Of a stretch of DNA of 25,754 bases, positions 7,506 through 14,176 are shown in pieces. Position 1 is the first letter of the stretch; every line of letters begins with the position of its first letter. This DNA comes from Nostoc sp. GT001 (GTDB taxonomy: Bacteria; Cyanobacteriota; Cyanobacteriia; Cyanobacteriales; Nostocaceae): the NCBI RefSeq assembly GCF_030382115.1, contig NZ_JAUDRJ010000003.1, positions 1,416,240 through 1,441,993 of the forward strand, written 5' to 3'. The notes under the pieces are model-generated. The model was not told the origin of the DNA. It saw nothing but the letters and a program-made list of their open reading frames with translations, and made no database searches. A program made the translations under genes and the position numbers.

Positions 7506-9159
7506 AAATGCACCTGATATTATTTCTAGATTTAACACTCAATTGCGCTATGTTTACGTTAATCCAGCTATTGAAAAAGTTACAGGAATATCAGCCGAAA
7601 CATTTATCGGCAAAACAAACGCAGAATTAAATCTGCCAGAAGAATTTTGTTGTATATGCGATCGCCAGCTCCAGCAAGTTTTCCAAACAAAGGAAGAAAC
7701 GGAGTTTGAATGCAATTTAGCGATCGCCCAGCAAACAAGACATTACCATACCCGCCTTGTCCCTGAATTGGCTAGCGATGGTTCAGTATATTTTGTTTTA
7801 AGTATTTCTCATGACATTACTGCTCTCAAACTTGCGGAGGCGCAATTAATTCATGATGCCTTTCACGACATACTAACCGGTCTGCCAAACCGCGCCTTAT
7901 TTATGGAACGCCTAGAACGGGCGCTCATGCTGACAAAGCGACGTGCAGATTATAGATTCGCTGTTCTCTTTCTAGACCTAGATCGCTTCAAAGTTATCAA
8001 CGACAGTCTCGGCCACATGATTGGCGACCAACTACTAACTGCCCTTGCTCGCAGATTGGAGAATTGCCTGCGTTCTGGAGACACAGTTGCGCGTTTAGGG
8101 GGGGATGAGTTTACAATTCTGCTTGACGATCTCCAAAATGCTAATGAAGTAACAAACATAGTGGAAGGAATTCATGCAGCTCTGACATCTGCGTTCCAAC
8201 TCAGCGGGTACGAGGTATTTACCACTGTCAGCATTGGCATCGCCCTGAGTCAAAGTAGTTATAACCATCCAGAAGAACTTTTGCGCGATGCTGACATTGC
8301 AATGTATCGCGCTAAAGCATTGGGTAAGGCACGCCATGAGATATTTGACTCAACCATGTACACCCAAGTAACGCAGCTATTAGAGTTAGAGATGGATCTA
8401 CGACGGGCAGTTGAACGCCAGGAGTTTCAAGTTTACTACCAGCCAATTGTTTTATTAGAAACGTACCAAATTATTGGCTTCGAGGCTCTGGTTCGCTGGC
8501 AGCACCCGCAACACGGATTAATATCTCCAGACAGCTTTATTCCCCTGGCAGAAGAAACTGGGCTGATTATCCCTATTGGTTATTGGGTACTAGGCGAGGC
8601 TTGTCGGCAAATGCGTGCTTGGCAACTACAATTTTCTACTGACCCACCCTTGACAATTAGTGTAAATCTTTCCACTAAGCAGTTTTCACAACCTGGACTG
8701 ATTGAGCAAATTAACCAAATTATGCAAGAGACTGGTTTGGAAAGTGGCAGTTTAAAGCTGGAGATTACCGAAAGTGTACTTATGGAAAATATTCAATTAG
8801 CAACTTTTATGCTTTTGCAACTGCGACAGATGAATATGCAAGTACACTTAGATGATTTTGGCATCGGCTATTCATCCTTGAGTTACCTGCACCGCTTTTC
8901 CAGTAATGCCTTGAAGATCGATCGTTCCTTTATTGCTAAGATTGGTGCTAATGGAGAAAACTTAGAGATTGTTCAAGCGATCGTGGCTCTAGCACAGAGT
9001 CTAAATATAGATGTAATAGCAGAGGGCGTAGAAACACTAAAGCAACTGGCGCAACTTAGAGTTATGAAATGCAAATATGCACAGGGGTATTTTTTCTCCA
9101 AACCCCTCGATCGCAAGTCTGTAGAAACATTAATTTTATCTGGCATTGAACCTAGTTAG
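7309..9159 (+). CDS. 3' part of split gene: PAS2-GGDEF-EAL
   Basis: The ATG at 7309 is not a natural start: the first 35 codons read PAS1 DNA in the wrong frame. True coding begins at 7414 (GAVLVFQDITER). A PAS domain (this frame's residues about 58-172) precedes the diguanylate cyclase domain, with LPNRALF, FLDLDRFKVIND and the active-site GGDEF at 264-268. The product-inhibition site RSGD (255-258) lies exactly five residues upstream. The EAL phosphodiesterase domain has FEALVRW (391-397), SVNLS, EITES, LDDFGIGYSSL, LKIDRSF and AEGVET, so all known metal and catalytic positions look intact. The product should be able both to make and to break c-di-GMP; which activity dominates cannot be told from sequence. 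Confidence 0.85.
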   Translation: MSVYQNRRYLLLKTVQKYQLMIVLHRLKMTTVTSLGAVLVFQDITERNQILEALARRQQEFKALVENAPDIISRFNTQLRYVYVNPAIEKVTGISAETFIGKTNAELNLPEEFCCICDRQLQQVFQTKEETEFECNLAIAQQTRHYHTRLVPELASDGSVYFVLSISHDITALKLAEAQLIHDAFHDILTGLPNRALFMERLERALMLTKRRADYRFAVLFLDLDRFKVINDSLGHMIGDQLLTALARRLENCLRSGDTVARLGGDEFTILLDDLQNANEVTNIVEGIHAALTSAFQLSGYEVFTTVSIGIALSQSSYNHPEELLRDADIAMYRAKALGKARHEIFDSTMYTQVTQLLELEMDLRRAVERQEFQVYYQPIVLLETYQIIGFEALVRWQHPQHGLISPDSFIPLAEETGLIIPIGYWVLGEACRQMRAWQLQFSTDPPLTISVNLSTKQFSQPGLIEQINQIMQETGLESGSLKLEITESVLMENIQLATFMLLQLRQMNMQVHLDDFGIGYSSLSYLHRFSSNALKIDRSFIAKIGANGENLEIVQAIVALAQSLNIDVIAEGVETLKQLAQLRVMKCKYAQGYFFSKPLDRKSVETLILSGIEPS

Positions 9160-9304
9160 CTTAGTGTAACTAACCCAACAAGAGCCAGATATTACAACCA
9201 ATTCAGAACCGCTATAGTTAATTTGTGTTGTTAAGCAAATTCTTGGAGGCGCAGCTAAACTTACCCTCAAAAAGTATCAAGCTTTAAGAAAGCTGCGAAA
9301 ACTA

Positions 9305-9922
9305 ATGACTGATAACTTTTTCAATAACAAAAAGCTACTTTTTGATCTATGGGCATCAAGTTACGATTGGTTCTTTCCTTCAGTGTTTTATCGAGCCGTT
9401 CACCAACGGTTGCTGGAGTACGTCGATTTACCAGAGCCAGCAAATGTACTTGATATAGGCTGTGGTACTGGACGCTTACTTGAGCGCCTTGCTACTCAGT
9501 TTCCCGATTTGCGAGCTACCGGATTGGATTTATCTGCTAATATGTTGCGGGTAGCAAGACAGAGCAACCACCACCGTCCACGCTTAATTTATATTGAGGG
9601 CAAAGCTGAATCTCTTCCCTTTGCTGATGGTCAATTTGATGCCGTTTTCAGTACTATCAGCTTCTTGCACTATTTGGAACCTAAACAGGTGGTTAGTGAG
9701 ATAGCACGCGTACTTTCTCCTGGTGGACGCTTTTATTTGGTTGACATTAGTTCCAAAAAAGAGACAGAACCTCAATTATTGCCTATCTCTCCCCGTGGAA
9801 TTAGACTCTACAGCCCTAATCAACGTCAACTTCTTGGCTCCTCTGCTGGGCTATTGTGTTTAAATCATCATTATTTACTAGGGCCTGTCTTACTAACGAT
9901 TTTTGCTAAACCTCCAAGTTGA
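9305..9922 (+). CDS. Class I SAM-dependent methyltransferase
   Basis: This 205-residue protein has the SAM-binding motif I VLDIGCGTG (48-56), the acidic motif II residue Asp75 in GLDLS, LPFADGQFDAV (104-114) and the post-motif segment VLSPGGRFYLVD (136-147). It is of the Methyltransf_11 type; the substrate is unknown and there is no membrane segment. The gene starts 145 bases after the GGDEF-EAL stop with no obvious ribosome site. The frame stays open for about 80 bases upstream without ATG, GTG or TTG, so the ATG at 9305 is the best start. Whether it belongs to the signalling operon is uncertain. Confidence 0.85.
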   Translation: MTDNFFNNKKLLFDLWASSYDWFFPSVFYRAVHQRLLEYVDLPEPANVLDIGCGTGRLLERLATQFPDLRATGLDLSANMLRVARQSNHHRPRLIYIEGKAESLPFADGQFDAVFSTISFLHYLEPKQVVSEIARVLSPGGRFYLVDISSKKETEPQLLPISPRGIRLYSPNQRQLLGSSAGLLCLNHHYLLGPVLLTIFAKPPS

Positions 9923-10227
9923 AATAGGGAAGAGTAAAAGATTGGAAACAGTTTGTATCCACCCCTGTTCAGCATATCTTAATTACGAATTACGTTAGCA
10001 TAGCGGTAGCAAGTATTCGTACTCTTACAGAGAAGCAAGCTACGCTTTTAGCGTCTCGTAGAGAGCGTCATTACGAATTACGAACTTGTACTGAGTTTCG
10101 ACTGCGCTCAACTACCGCGTAGCCGTTGGCGTGGTAACAGAGCGTAGTCGTTCGCGGAGCGTCTCGTAGAGAAGTGCAGCCTCTCGTAGAGAAGTATTAC
10201 AAACTTGTACTGAGCGTAGCCGAAGTA
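9923..10227. repeat. Mosaic of small dispersed repeats
   Basis: The gap is almost wholly repetitive. ATTACGA heptamers lie at 9982-9994 and 10070-10083. The core GCGTCTCGTAGAGA occurs near 10051 and again near 10158, the latter followed at once by a variant CAGCCTCTCGTAGAGAAGT at 10177-10195. The 19-bp word ATTAC(G/A)AACTTGTACTGAG occurs twice, at 10077-10095 and 10196-10214, enclosing the second cluster. The arrangement suggests repeats inserted into repeats. The last ATTACGA unit overlaps the 3' end of the minus-strand GNAT gene. Confidence 0.7.
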
Positions 10228-10719
10228 TTACGAATTATTTCGATATTCCATAAACACCACAGGAACTTTGACCAGCTTTTTAGCTAACTGCGAGAATCTA
10301 AATTTCTCCTTGAGTGTAGATAAGCCTATGGTCTTGGGAAATTGTGGCAAGTCTTCAAAAGATATTGGTACAAAGTCAAAGCGACTGTAAAACTGCACCA
10401 GTCGTTGACCTAAGCATTCCAGATAAAGTGGTTGCGTTGCTGTATTAATCAAATGTTGCGTTAGCAAACTACCCAAACCGCGACCTCTCCAAGCTGATGC
10501 AACGACCAAGCTACCAAGTTCTTGTGCCCCTGAGAAATTACGCAGCTGTCCACAAGCTATAAGATTCTCATTGTATTCAATTACCCAAAATTGCTGCCAA
10601 TTTAATTGGGTTGGGTCGAGTTTCGCTGAAAATACCAGCAATCGAATCGACCACTGATCCGCAGAGGTTGCTTCGCGAAGGACACATCCAGATGGTAACG
10701 ATAGATTGCTCTGGTTCAT
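10228..10719 (-). CDS. GNAT-family N-acetyltransferase
   Basis: This 163-residue protein has the GNAT acetyl-CoA pyrophosphate-binding motif in SAWRGRGLGSLL (75-86), preceded by the β4 strand ELGSLVVA (67-74), and the late motif FYSRFDFVPI (110-119). The N-terminal LREATSADQWSIRLLV also fits the family. The acceptor substrate is unknown. There is no clear ribosome site before the ATG; an AT-rich leader follows. The final residues and stop (MEYRNNS, stop) are encoded where an ATTACGA repeat begins, so the C-terminus may have been shaped by the repeat. It is transcribed convergently with the methyltransferase gene and divergently from the small acidic protein gene. Confidence 0.85.
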   Translation of the reverse strand: MNQSNLSLPSGCVLREATSADQWSIRLLVFSAKLDPTQLNWQQFWVIEYNENLIACGQLRNFSGAQELGSLVVASAWRGRGLGSLLTQHLINTATQPLYLECLGQRLVQFYSRFDFVPISFEDLPQFPKTIGLSTLKEKFRFSQLAKKLVKVPVVFMEYRNNS

Positions 10720-11051
10720 TAATTAAATTTTGATAGTTTATATCACAATCATCACACCATGCTATTCATTCAGATACGTTTAGATGATTTTGTATTTTTT
10801 GTCAACTATCAATAAAGCAATTTTAAAAGCATCTTGGATATAAAACCCATTCCAAGTTCTCTCTTAATGACAGCAACCGTTCTAAAGTTAACAAATTCTA
10901 TATTTGTGGATTTTCATCAGCATACATGAATAGTACTAAACAATACTTACGATAGAGGGACGAATCACCCATAACTATATTCTGGATAGATACACTCACA
11001 CCCCTAATTTTTTTAAGATAATCCCAAGAATAAATGATTAGGAATGCAGTC
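10720..11051. promoter_or_regulatory. AT-rich divergent intergenic region
   Basis: These 332 bases separate two divergent genes and should hold the promoters of both. They are AT-rich, with no repeats of the kinds seen elsewhere in the window, and no further gene is visible. No -35/-10 pair could be chosen with confidence. Confidence 0.4.
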
Positions 11052-11252
11052 ATGGCTGAACAACAAAAAGAAAAATCTAATAATCAAGAAGCTACACCTA
11101 ACGCTTCTGGTGGCTACCAAACCCCTATTGAAGAAGGTATCCGCAAAACTGGCGATGCCGAAAAGAGTGATGCTAAAACAACTGCTACTCCAGAAGCACC
11201 AGGAGAAGATTCTGTAGCTGGTAGCCCCAATCAAGGAACTGAGTCACGTTAA
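11052..11252 (+). CDS. Small acidic, probably disordered hypothetical protein
   Basis: This 66-residue protein starts MAEQQKEKSNNQEATPN. It is rich in E, D, K, N, T, P, G and A and has almost no hydrophobic residues, so it is predicted to be intrinsically disordered and soluble. A central segment GGYQTPIEEGIRKTGDAEK is the only part with possible helix character. An ATG at 11034 is in frame, but AGGA at 11040-11043 lies eight bases before the ATG at 11052, which decides the start. Codon use is normal for the region and the gene has its own long AT-rich leader. I do not recognise the family. Low complexity and charge resemble small stress-related proteins, but that is only a resemblance. Confidence 0.65.
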   Translation: MAEQQKEKSNNQEATPNASGGYQTPIEEGIRKTGDAEKSDAKTTATPEAPGEDSVAGSPNQGTESR

Positions 11253-11752
11253 TTGATTTGAACCTTCCCAAGTTTTAATCATCTTGTCAGGTCTTTTGTA
11301 ATCACCCTAATAAAGTAAGTATTGAGTGGATATGTAGTGTAACAGCTACAATTATTCACTTATTTTTTTGTGTCATGAGCTACATTGTCTCTACGTGCGT
11401 GCGTTAGACAGGAATTTGTGCTAGTTGACTGTAATATAACACTGAGTCTAGCTCTAGGTAATTTACATATAGCGATCGCTCAGGATAATGGTCTCAATAT
11501 CTTGAGCGAATTTTTGAGGTTTTCCGCCGTCTTCATACTCGTCGAGAATAGTATGGTGGTCGCATCTAGGCTGAGTCAGAACTGGGCCAGGCGTAGGAAC
11601 AGTATTTTATTTTACTCTCAACGCAAATTAAGGTATCTTTAAATATATATCTAATAACTGCCTAGTAACCCTCTAATAAACGCATGATTTCTATCCCTAT
11701 CCAAAAATAGGAAATCAGGTGATTATCTAACAAATTGATGTAGCCCTGTACT
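11253..11752. other. Intergenic region with a possible decayed coding remnant
   Basis: No firm gene is present in these 500 bases. On the minus strand, 11463-11606 stays open for 47 codons without a start. It reads protein-like sequence toward its end (HHTILDEYEDGGKP, then a short stretch to SDRYM and stop), which could be the tail of a lost gene. The plus-strand frame at 11385-11642 has no protein character. The final 100 bases are AT-rich and presumably hold the promoter of the REC-kinase gene. Confidence 0.35.
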
Positions 11753-12931
11753 ATGGAAAAGCTCACAATTCACATTCTATTAGTAGAAGATAGTGCAAGT
11801 GATGCTCATTTGCTACACCGGATATTTAGAAATGCAGATCAAGAACAATGGCAGATGTTACATGTTGAACGGTTATCTGAGGCAATAGAGGCTAGCAGGG
11901 AAAACTCTGCGTCCACCCTTGATAATTCTCAGATAGGGAATAGAAAGCAACGGAGATTCGACCTAGTTTTGTTAGACCTCAGCCTTCCAGACTCTATTGG
12001 GCTGGACACATTAAAAGAATTTAGGGCAGCAGTACCTGATATCCCAGTTGTGGTATTAACAGGTATTGATGATGAAGATTTAGCACTGCAAGCATTAGCA
12101 GAAGGAGCGCAAGACTATTTAGTTAAAGATAAAATAAATATACAACGGTTAGTGCGTGCCATTCGCTATGCCATTGAAAGAAGCGAAATTCTCAACCAAC
12201 TACGCGAGAGTGAAGAACGCACCCGTCAAGCGCTGGCAAAAGAACAGGAACTCAACGAGTTAAAGTCAAACTTTGTAGCAATGGTTTCTCACGAGTTCCG
12301 CACCCCTATGACTACGATTCGGACGGCTGTAGATATCCTTGAATACAACAGCAATAAACTAACTGATGCCCGGAGAACTAAATATTTCGATCGAATACAA
12401 AATGCTATCAACCAGATGCTTAATCTCTTAGATGAGATATTATTCTTGAGTAAAACGGAAGCAGCTAAACTCGAATACAGACCTACACTTTTAAATTTAG
12501 AAAATTTCTGTAGCGAACTCACAGATATTCTTCAACTAAACGCAGGTAGTAAGCACAAGATTATCTTTACTTGTCAAGGTGAATCGACCCAAGCCCAAAT
12601 AGATGAAGACTTACTAAATTGTATCTTAACCAATTTGATTTCCAATGCCATCAAATATTCCCCTGAAAATGACACTATTTGGTTTGATTTGATTTGCAAA
12701 GATCGTCTTGCCATTTTCCAAATCAAAGATCGGGGAATGGGGATTCCTCTCAAAGATCAAACTCATCTATTTCAAACCTTCTATCGCGCCAGCAATGTGG
12801 GTGTAATTCAAGGAACAGGACTAGGACTCACTATAGTTAAAAAATGTGTGGAGTTACATGGTGGTCACATTCAATTAGAAAGTGAGCAGGGTGTTGGCAC
12901 AACAGTAATTGTTACTCTGCCACTACAATAG
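11753..12931 (+). CDS. REC-histidine kinase hybrid (receiver at N-terminus)
   Basis: This 392-residue cytoplasmic protein starts with a receiver domain: Glu12 and Asp13, phospho-acceptor Asp75 in LLDLSLP, switch Thr103, Lys125. The receiver carries an insertion of about 18 polar residues (about 49-67) before the phospho-acceptor strand. A coiled coil (about 140-172) leads to HisKA with FVAMVSHEFRTPMTTIRTA (174-192), phospho-histidine His180. The ATPase domain has NLISNAIKYS (294-303), DRGMGI (326-331) and GTGLGLT (354-360). All sites needed for phosphotransfer are present. An N-terminal receiver suggests its kinase activity is gated by another kinase. There is no clear ribosome site. It stands alone and is convergent with the DUF4079 gene. 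Confidence 0.9.
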   Translation: MEKLTIHILLVEDSASDAHLLHRIFRNADQEQWQMLHVERLSEAIEASRENSASTLDNSQIGNRKQRRFDLVLLDLSLPDSIGLDTLKEFRAAVPDIPVVVLTGIDDEDLALQALAEGAQDYLVKDKINIQRLVRAIRYAIERSEILNQLRESEERTRQALAKEQELNELKSNFVAMVSHEFRTPMTTIRTAVDILEYNSNKLTDARRTKYFDRIQNAINQMLNLLDEILFLSKTEAAKLEYRPTLLNLENFCSELTDILQLNAGSKHKIIFTCQGESTQAQIDEDLLNCILTNLISNAIKYSPENDTIWFDLICKDRLAIFQIKDRGMGIPLKDQTHLFQTFYRASNVGVIQGTGLGLTIVKKCVELHGGHIQLESEQGVGTTVIVTLPLQ

Positions 12932-12970
12932 ACCTCTTACACAAATACAAAATTTGCCCTCAACCCCCAA

Positions 12971-13034
12971 CCCCTTCTCCCAAGAATGGGAGAAGGGGAG
13001 CCAATTTAAAGTCCCTCTCCCAAGCTTGGGAGAG
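12971..13034. repeat. Pair of strong palindromes between convergent genes
   Basis: The first hairpin has 12-bp perfect arms CCCCTTCTCCCA (12971-12982) and TGGGAGAAGGGG (12987-12998) around AGAA. The second is the perfect 20-bp palindrome CTCTCCCAAGCTTGGGAGAG (13015-13034). Both share the word TCTCCCAAG and look like members of one extragenic palindrome family. They begin about 40 bases after the REC-kinase stop and lie about 100 bases from the stop of the DUF4079 gene on the other strand, so they could stop transcription from both sides, although neither has a T-run. Confidence 0.7.
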
Positions 13035-13101
13035 AGATTTAGGGTGAGGGCTTTTGATTCATGCAAGAAGTCTAATGAGTAGGCAAGTAAATTATAATAG
13101 T

Positions 13102-13138
13102 TAGGGATTGGGCATTGATATGGGTTATTCTCCCTTGC
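13102..13138. repeat. Second copy of the gggattgggcat repeat
   Basis: The words gggattgggcat and atgggttattctcc match the repeat at the left end of the window. This copy abuts the stop codon of the DUF4079 gene. Confidence 0.6.
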
Positions 13139-13858
13139 TTATTTTGGTGCTTGGGAATTTGGTGTTGGGCAAGTTTTATTAGCAAAATCACACTGATAAA
13201 TATAGGGTTCTTGCCAACTCAGGGGGATTTCTAACAAGTCTCGCGTTCCTGTCATACCTTGTCCAATAAATAGCAACAAAGCAATGCAATTTAAAATCGT
13301 ATGGACGAGACGCCAGCGATTGGACTTATCTTGATAAATATCTTGAACAATTGCTAGTGAAAAAATCATTAGCAGTGCTGCGGTAATGCCTATATAATAA
13401 TGTGACCAATACCACTCATTGGTGCGGCGATAGACTCCATCTTGACAGCCTAGAATTACTAAACCTGCACCAGTTAAAGTTGCAAAAACTGCCCGCCACA
13501 CCCGCTGTTTTGCCCGATAAAGAAATACTAATGAGGCGATGGTGGCAGCAAATATTAGCAGGATAAAAATAACTTGAAAAGGTGTTTGATTCCATAATTG
13601 ATTTTTGATAATATTTTTGCCAATAGGGTAGCTTAATCCGATTAAAGTTAATCCCACAACTGCACTTGTGAGTCTTTCACCTAACTGCTTATGTTCTGCG
13701 CCCACCACTGGAGGAATTTTACTCTTACTCCCCGCTAAACTTTGCAATCTACGTTGGCGTGTTTGCCAAGCAAAATTAACTACTGTACCGATGAGTGGAA
13801 ACACGAATATAATTGCGATCGCTGGATGTAAAAGACCAAGAAAATCTGTTATTTGCAT
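13139..13858 (-). CDS. DUF4079 family integral membrane protein
   Basis: This 239-residue protein has five or more hydrophobic membrane segments, including about 10-28, 64-82, 95-113, 123-137, 157-172 and 188-203. Diagnostic stretches are LHPAIAIIFVFPLIGTVVNF, EWYWSHYYIG and QGMTGTRDLLEIPLSW near the C-terminus, matching the cyanobacterial and plant DUF4079 family. Its function is not established; conserved histidines (His11, the His of WYWSHYY and the His of RLVHT) would suit haem binding, but this is inference. AAAGGTG upstream of the ATG is a likely ribosome site. The last residues TPNSQAPK lie in repeat-derived DNA, so the C-terminal tail seems to have been added or changed by a repeat. 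Confidence 0.85.
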   Translation of the reverse strand: MQITDFLGLLHPAIAIIFVFPLIGTVVNFAWQTRQRRLQSLAGSKSKIPPVVGAEHKQLGERLTSAVVGLTLIGLSYPIGKNIIKNQLWNQTPFQVIFILLIFAATIASLVFLYRAKQRVWRAVFATLTGAGLVILGCQDGVYRRTNEWYWSHYYIGITAALLMIFSLAIVQDIYQDKSNRWRLVHTILNCIALLLFIGQGMTGTRDLLEIPLSWQEPYIYQCDFANKTCPTPNSQAPK

Positions 13859-14176
13859 AGAACACCTTTCAATGAATCATTGAATTCATCACAAAGGATA
13901 ATTTAAAGTATCGTACCATTACTTAAATTAATTTCAGATGAGAATTTGTTTAATATTTGTTTTTGTTGTTTTTAGCTAATTTTAATTAAGAAACTATTTA
14001 AATATCTTATAAAAGATGATGAATTTAGCAAATATTTCCATATATCAAAAAATATATGGAAATATTTTTTAATATAAACTTATGCAAATAATAGTTGAAA
14101 AAATTAGGTTTCTTCTCTACTTGGCGCGAATTCATTTATTATATGAATTGCCCATAACTACAGCGTCTAGTTTGGG
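13859..14176. other. AT-rich intergenic region with a long hairpin
   Basis: No gene is visible. It holds a 16-bp perfect inverted repeat at 14030-14067 and a shorter one, AATTCAT (14129-14135) with ATGAATT (14143-14149). Both lie downstream of the glycosyltransferase gene on the minus strand and upstream of the DUF4079 gene, whose promoter probably lies at 13870-14000. Confidence 0.45.
14030..14067. terminator. Possible terminator hairpin, 16-bp arms
   Basis: AAATATTTCCATATAT (14030-14045) pairs exactly with ATATATGGAAATATTT (14052-14067) around a 6-base loop CAAAAA. It is AT-rich, so only moderately stable. A T-run follows on the plus strand, where no gene lies upstream. On the minus strand it is about 110 bases after the glycosyltransferase stop without a T-run, so the terminator role is uncertain. 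Confidence 0.4.

Larger units (their letters stand above)
6690..9159 (+). pseudogene. REC-PAS-PAS-GGDEF-EAL cyclic-di-GMP protein, split by a frameshift
   Basis: Two overlapping frames together give one continuous domain protein of about 822 residues. The first frame supplies the receiver and most of PAS1 up to ...DDNGNIT. The second frame supplies the end of PAS1, starting GAVLVFQDITER, then PAS2, GGDEF and EAL. The junction is at ATC ACT A GGT GCA (7407-7419): omitting the A at 7413 restores the expected PAS ending. In the joined numbering GGDEF falls at about 470-474 and EAL at 598-600. Either the gene is split in the organism, giving two proteins or none, or the extra base is a sequencing error. 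Every catalytic motif downstream is intact, which argues for a recent change or an error. Programmed frameshifting is possible but no classic slippery site is seen. Confidence 0.85.

Noticed and set aside
11385..11642. An 85-codon plus-strand frame
   Set aside because: Composition is not protein-like and no start signal exists; it overlaps a HIP1 site and the minus-strand remnant.
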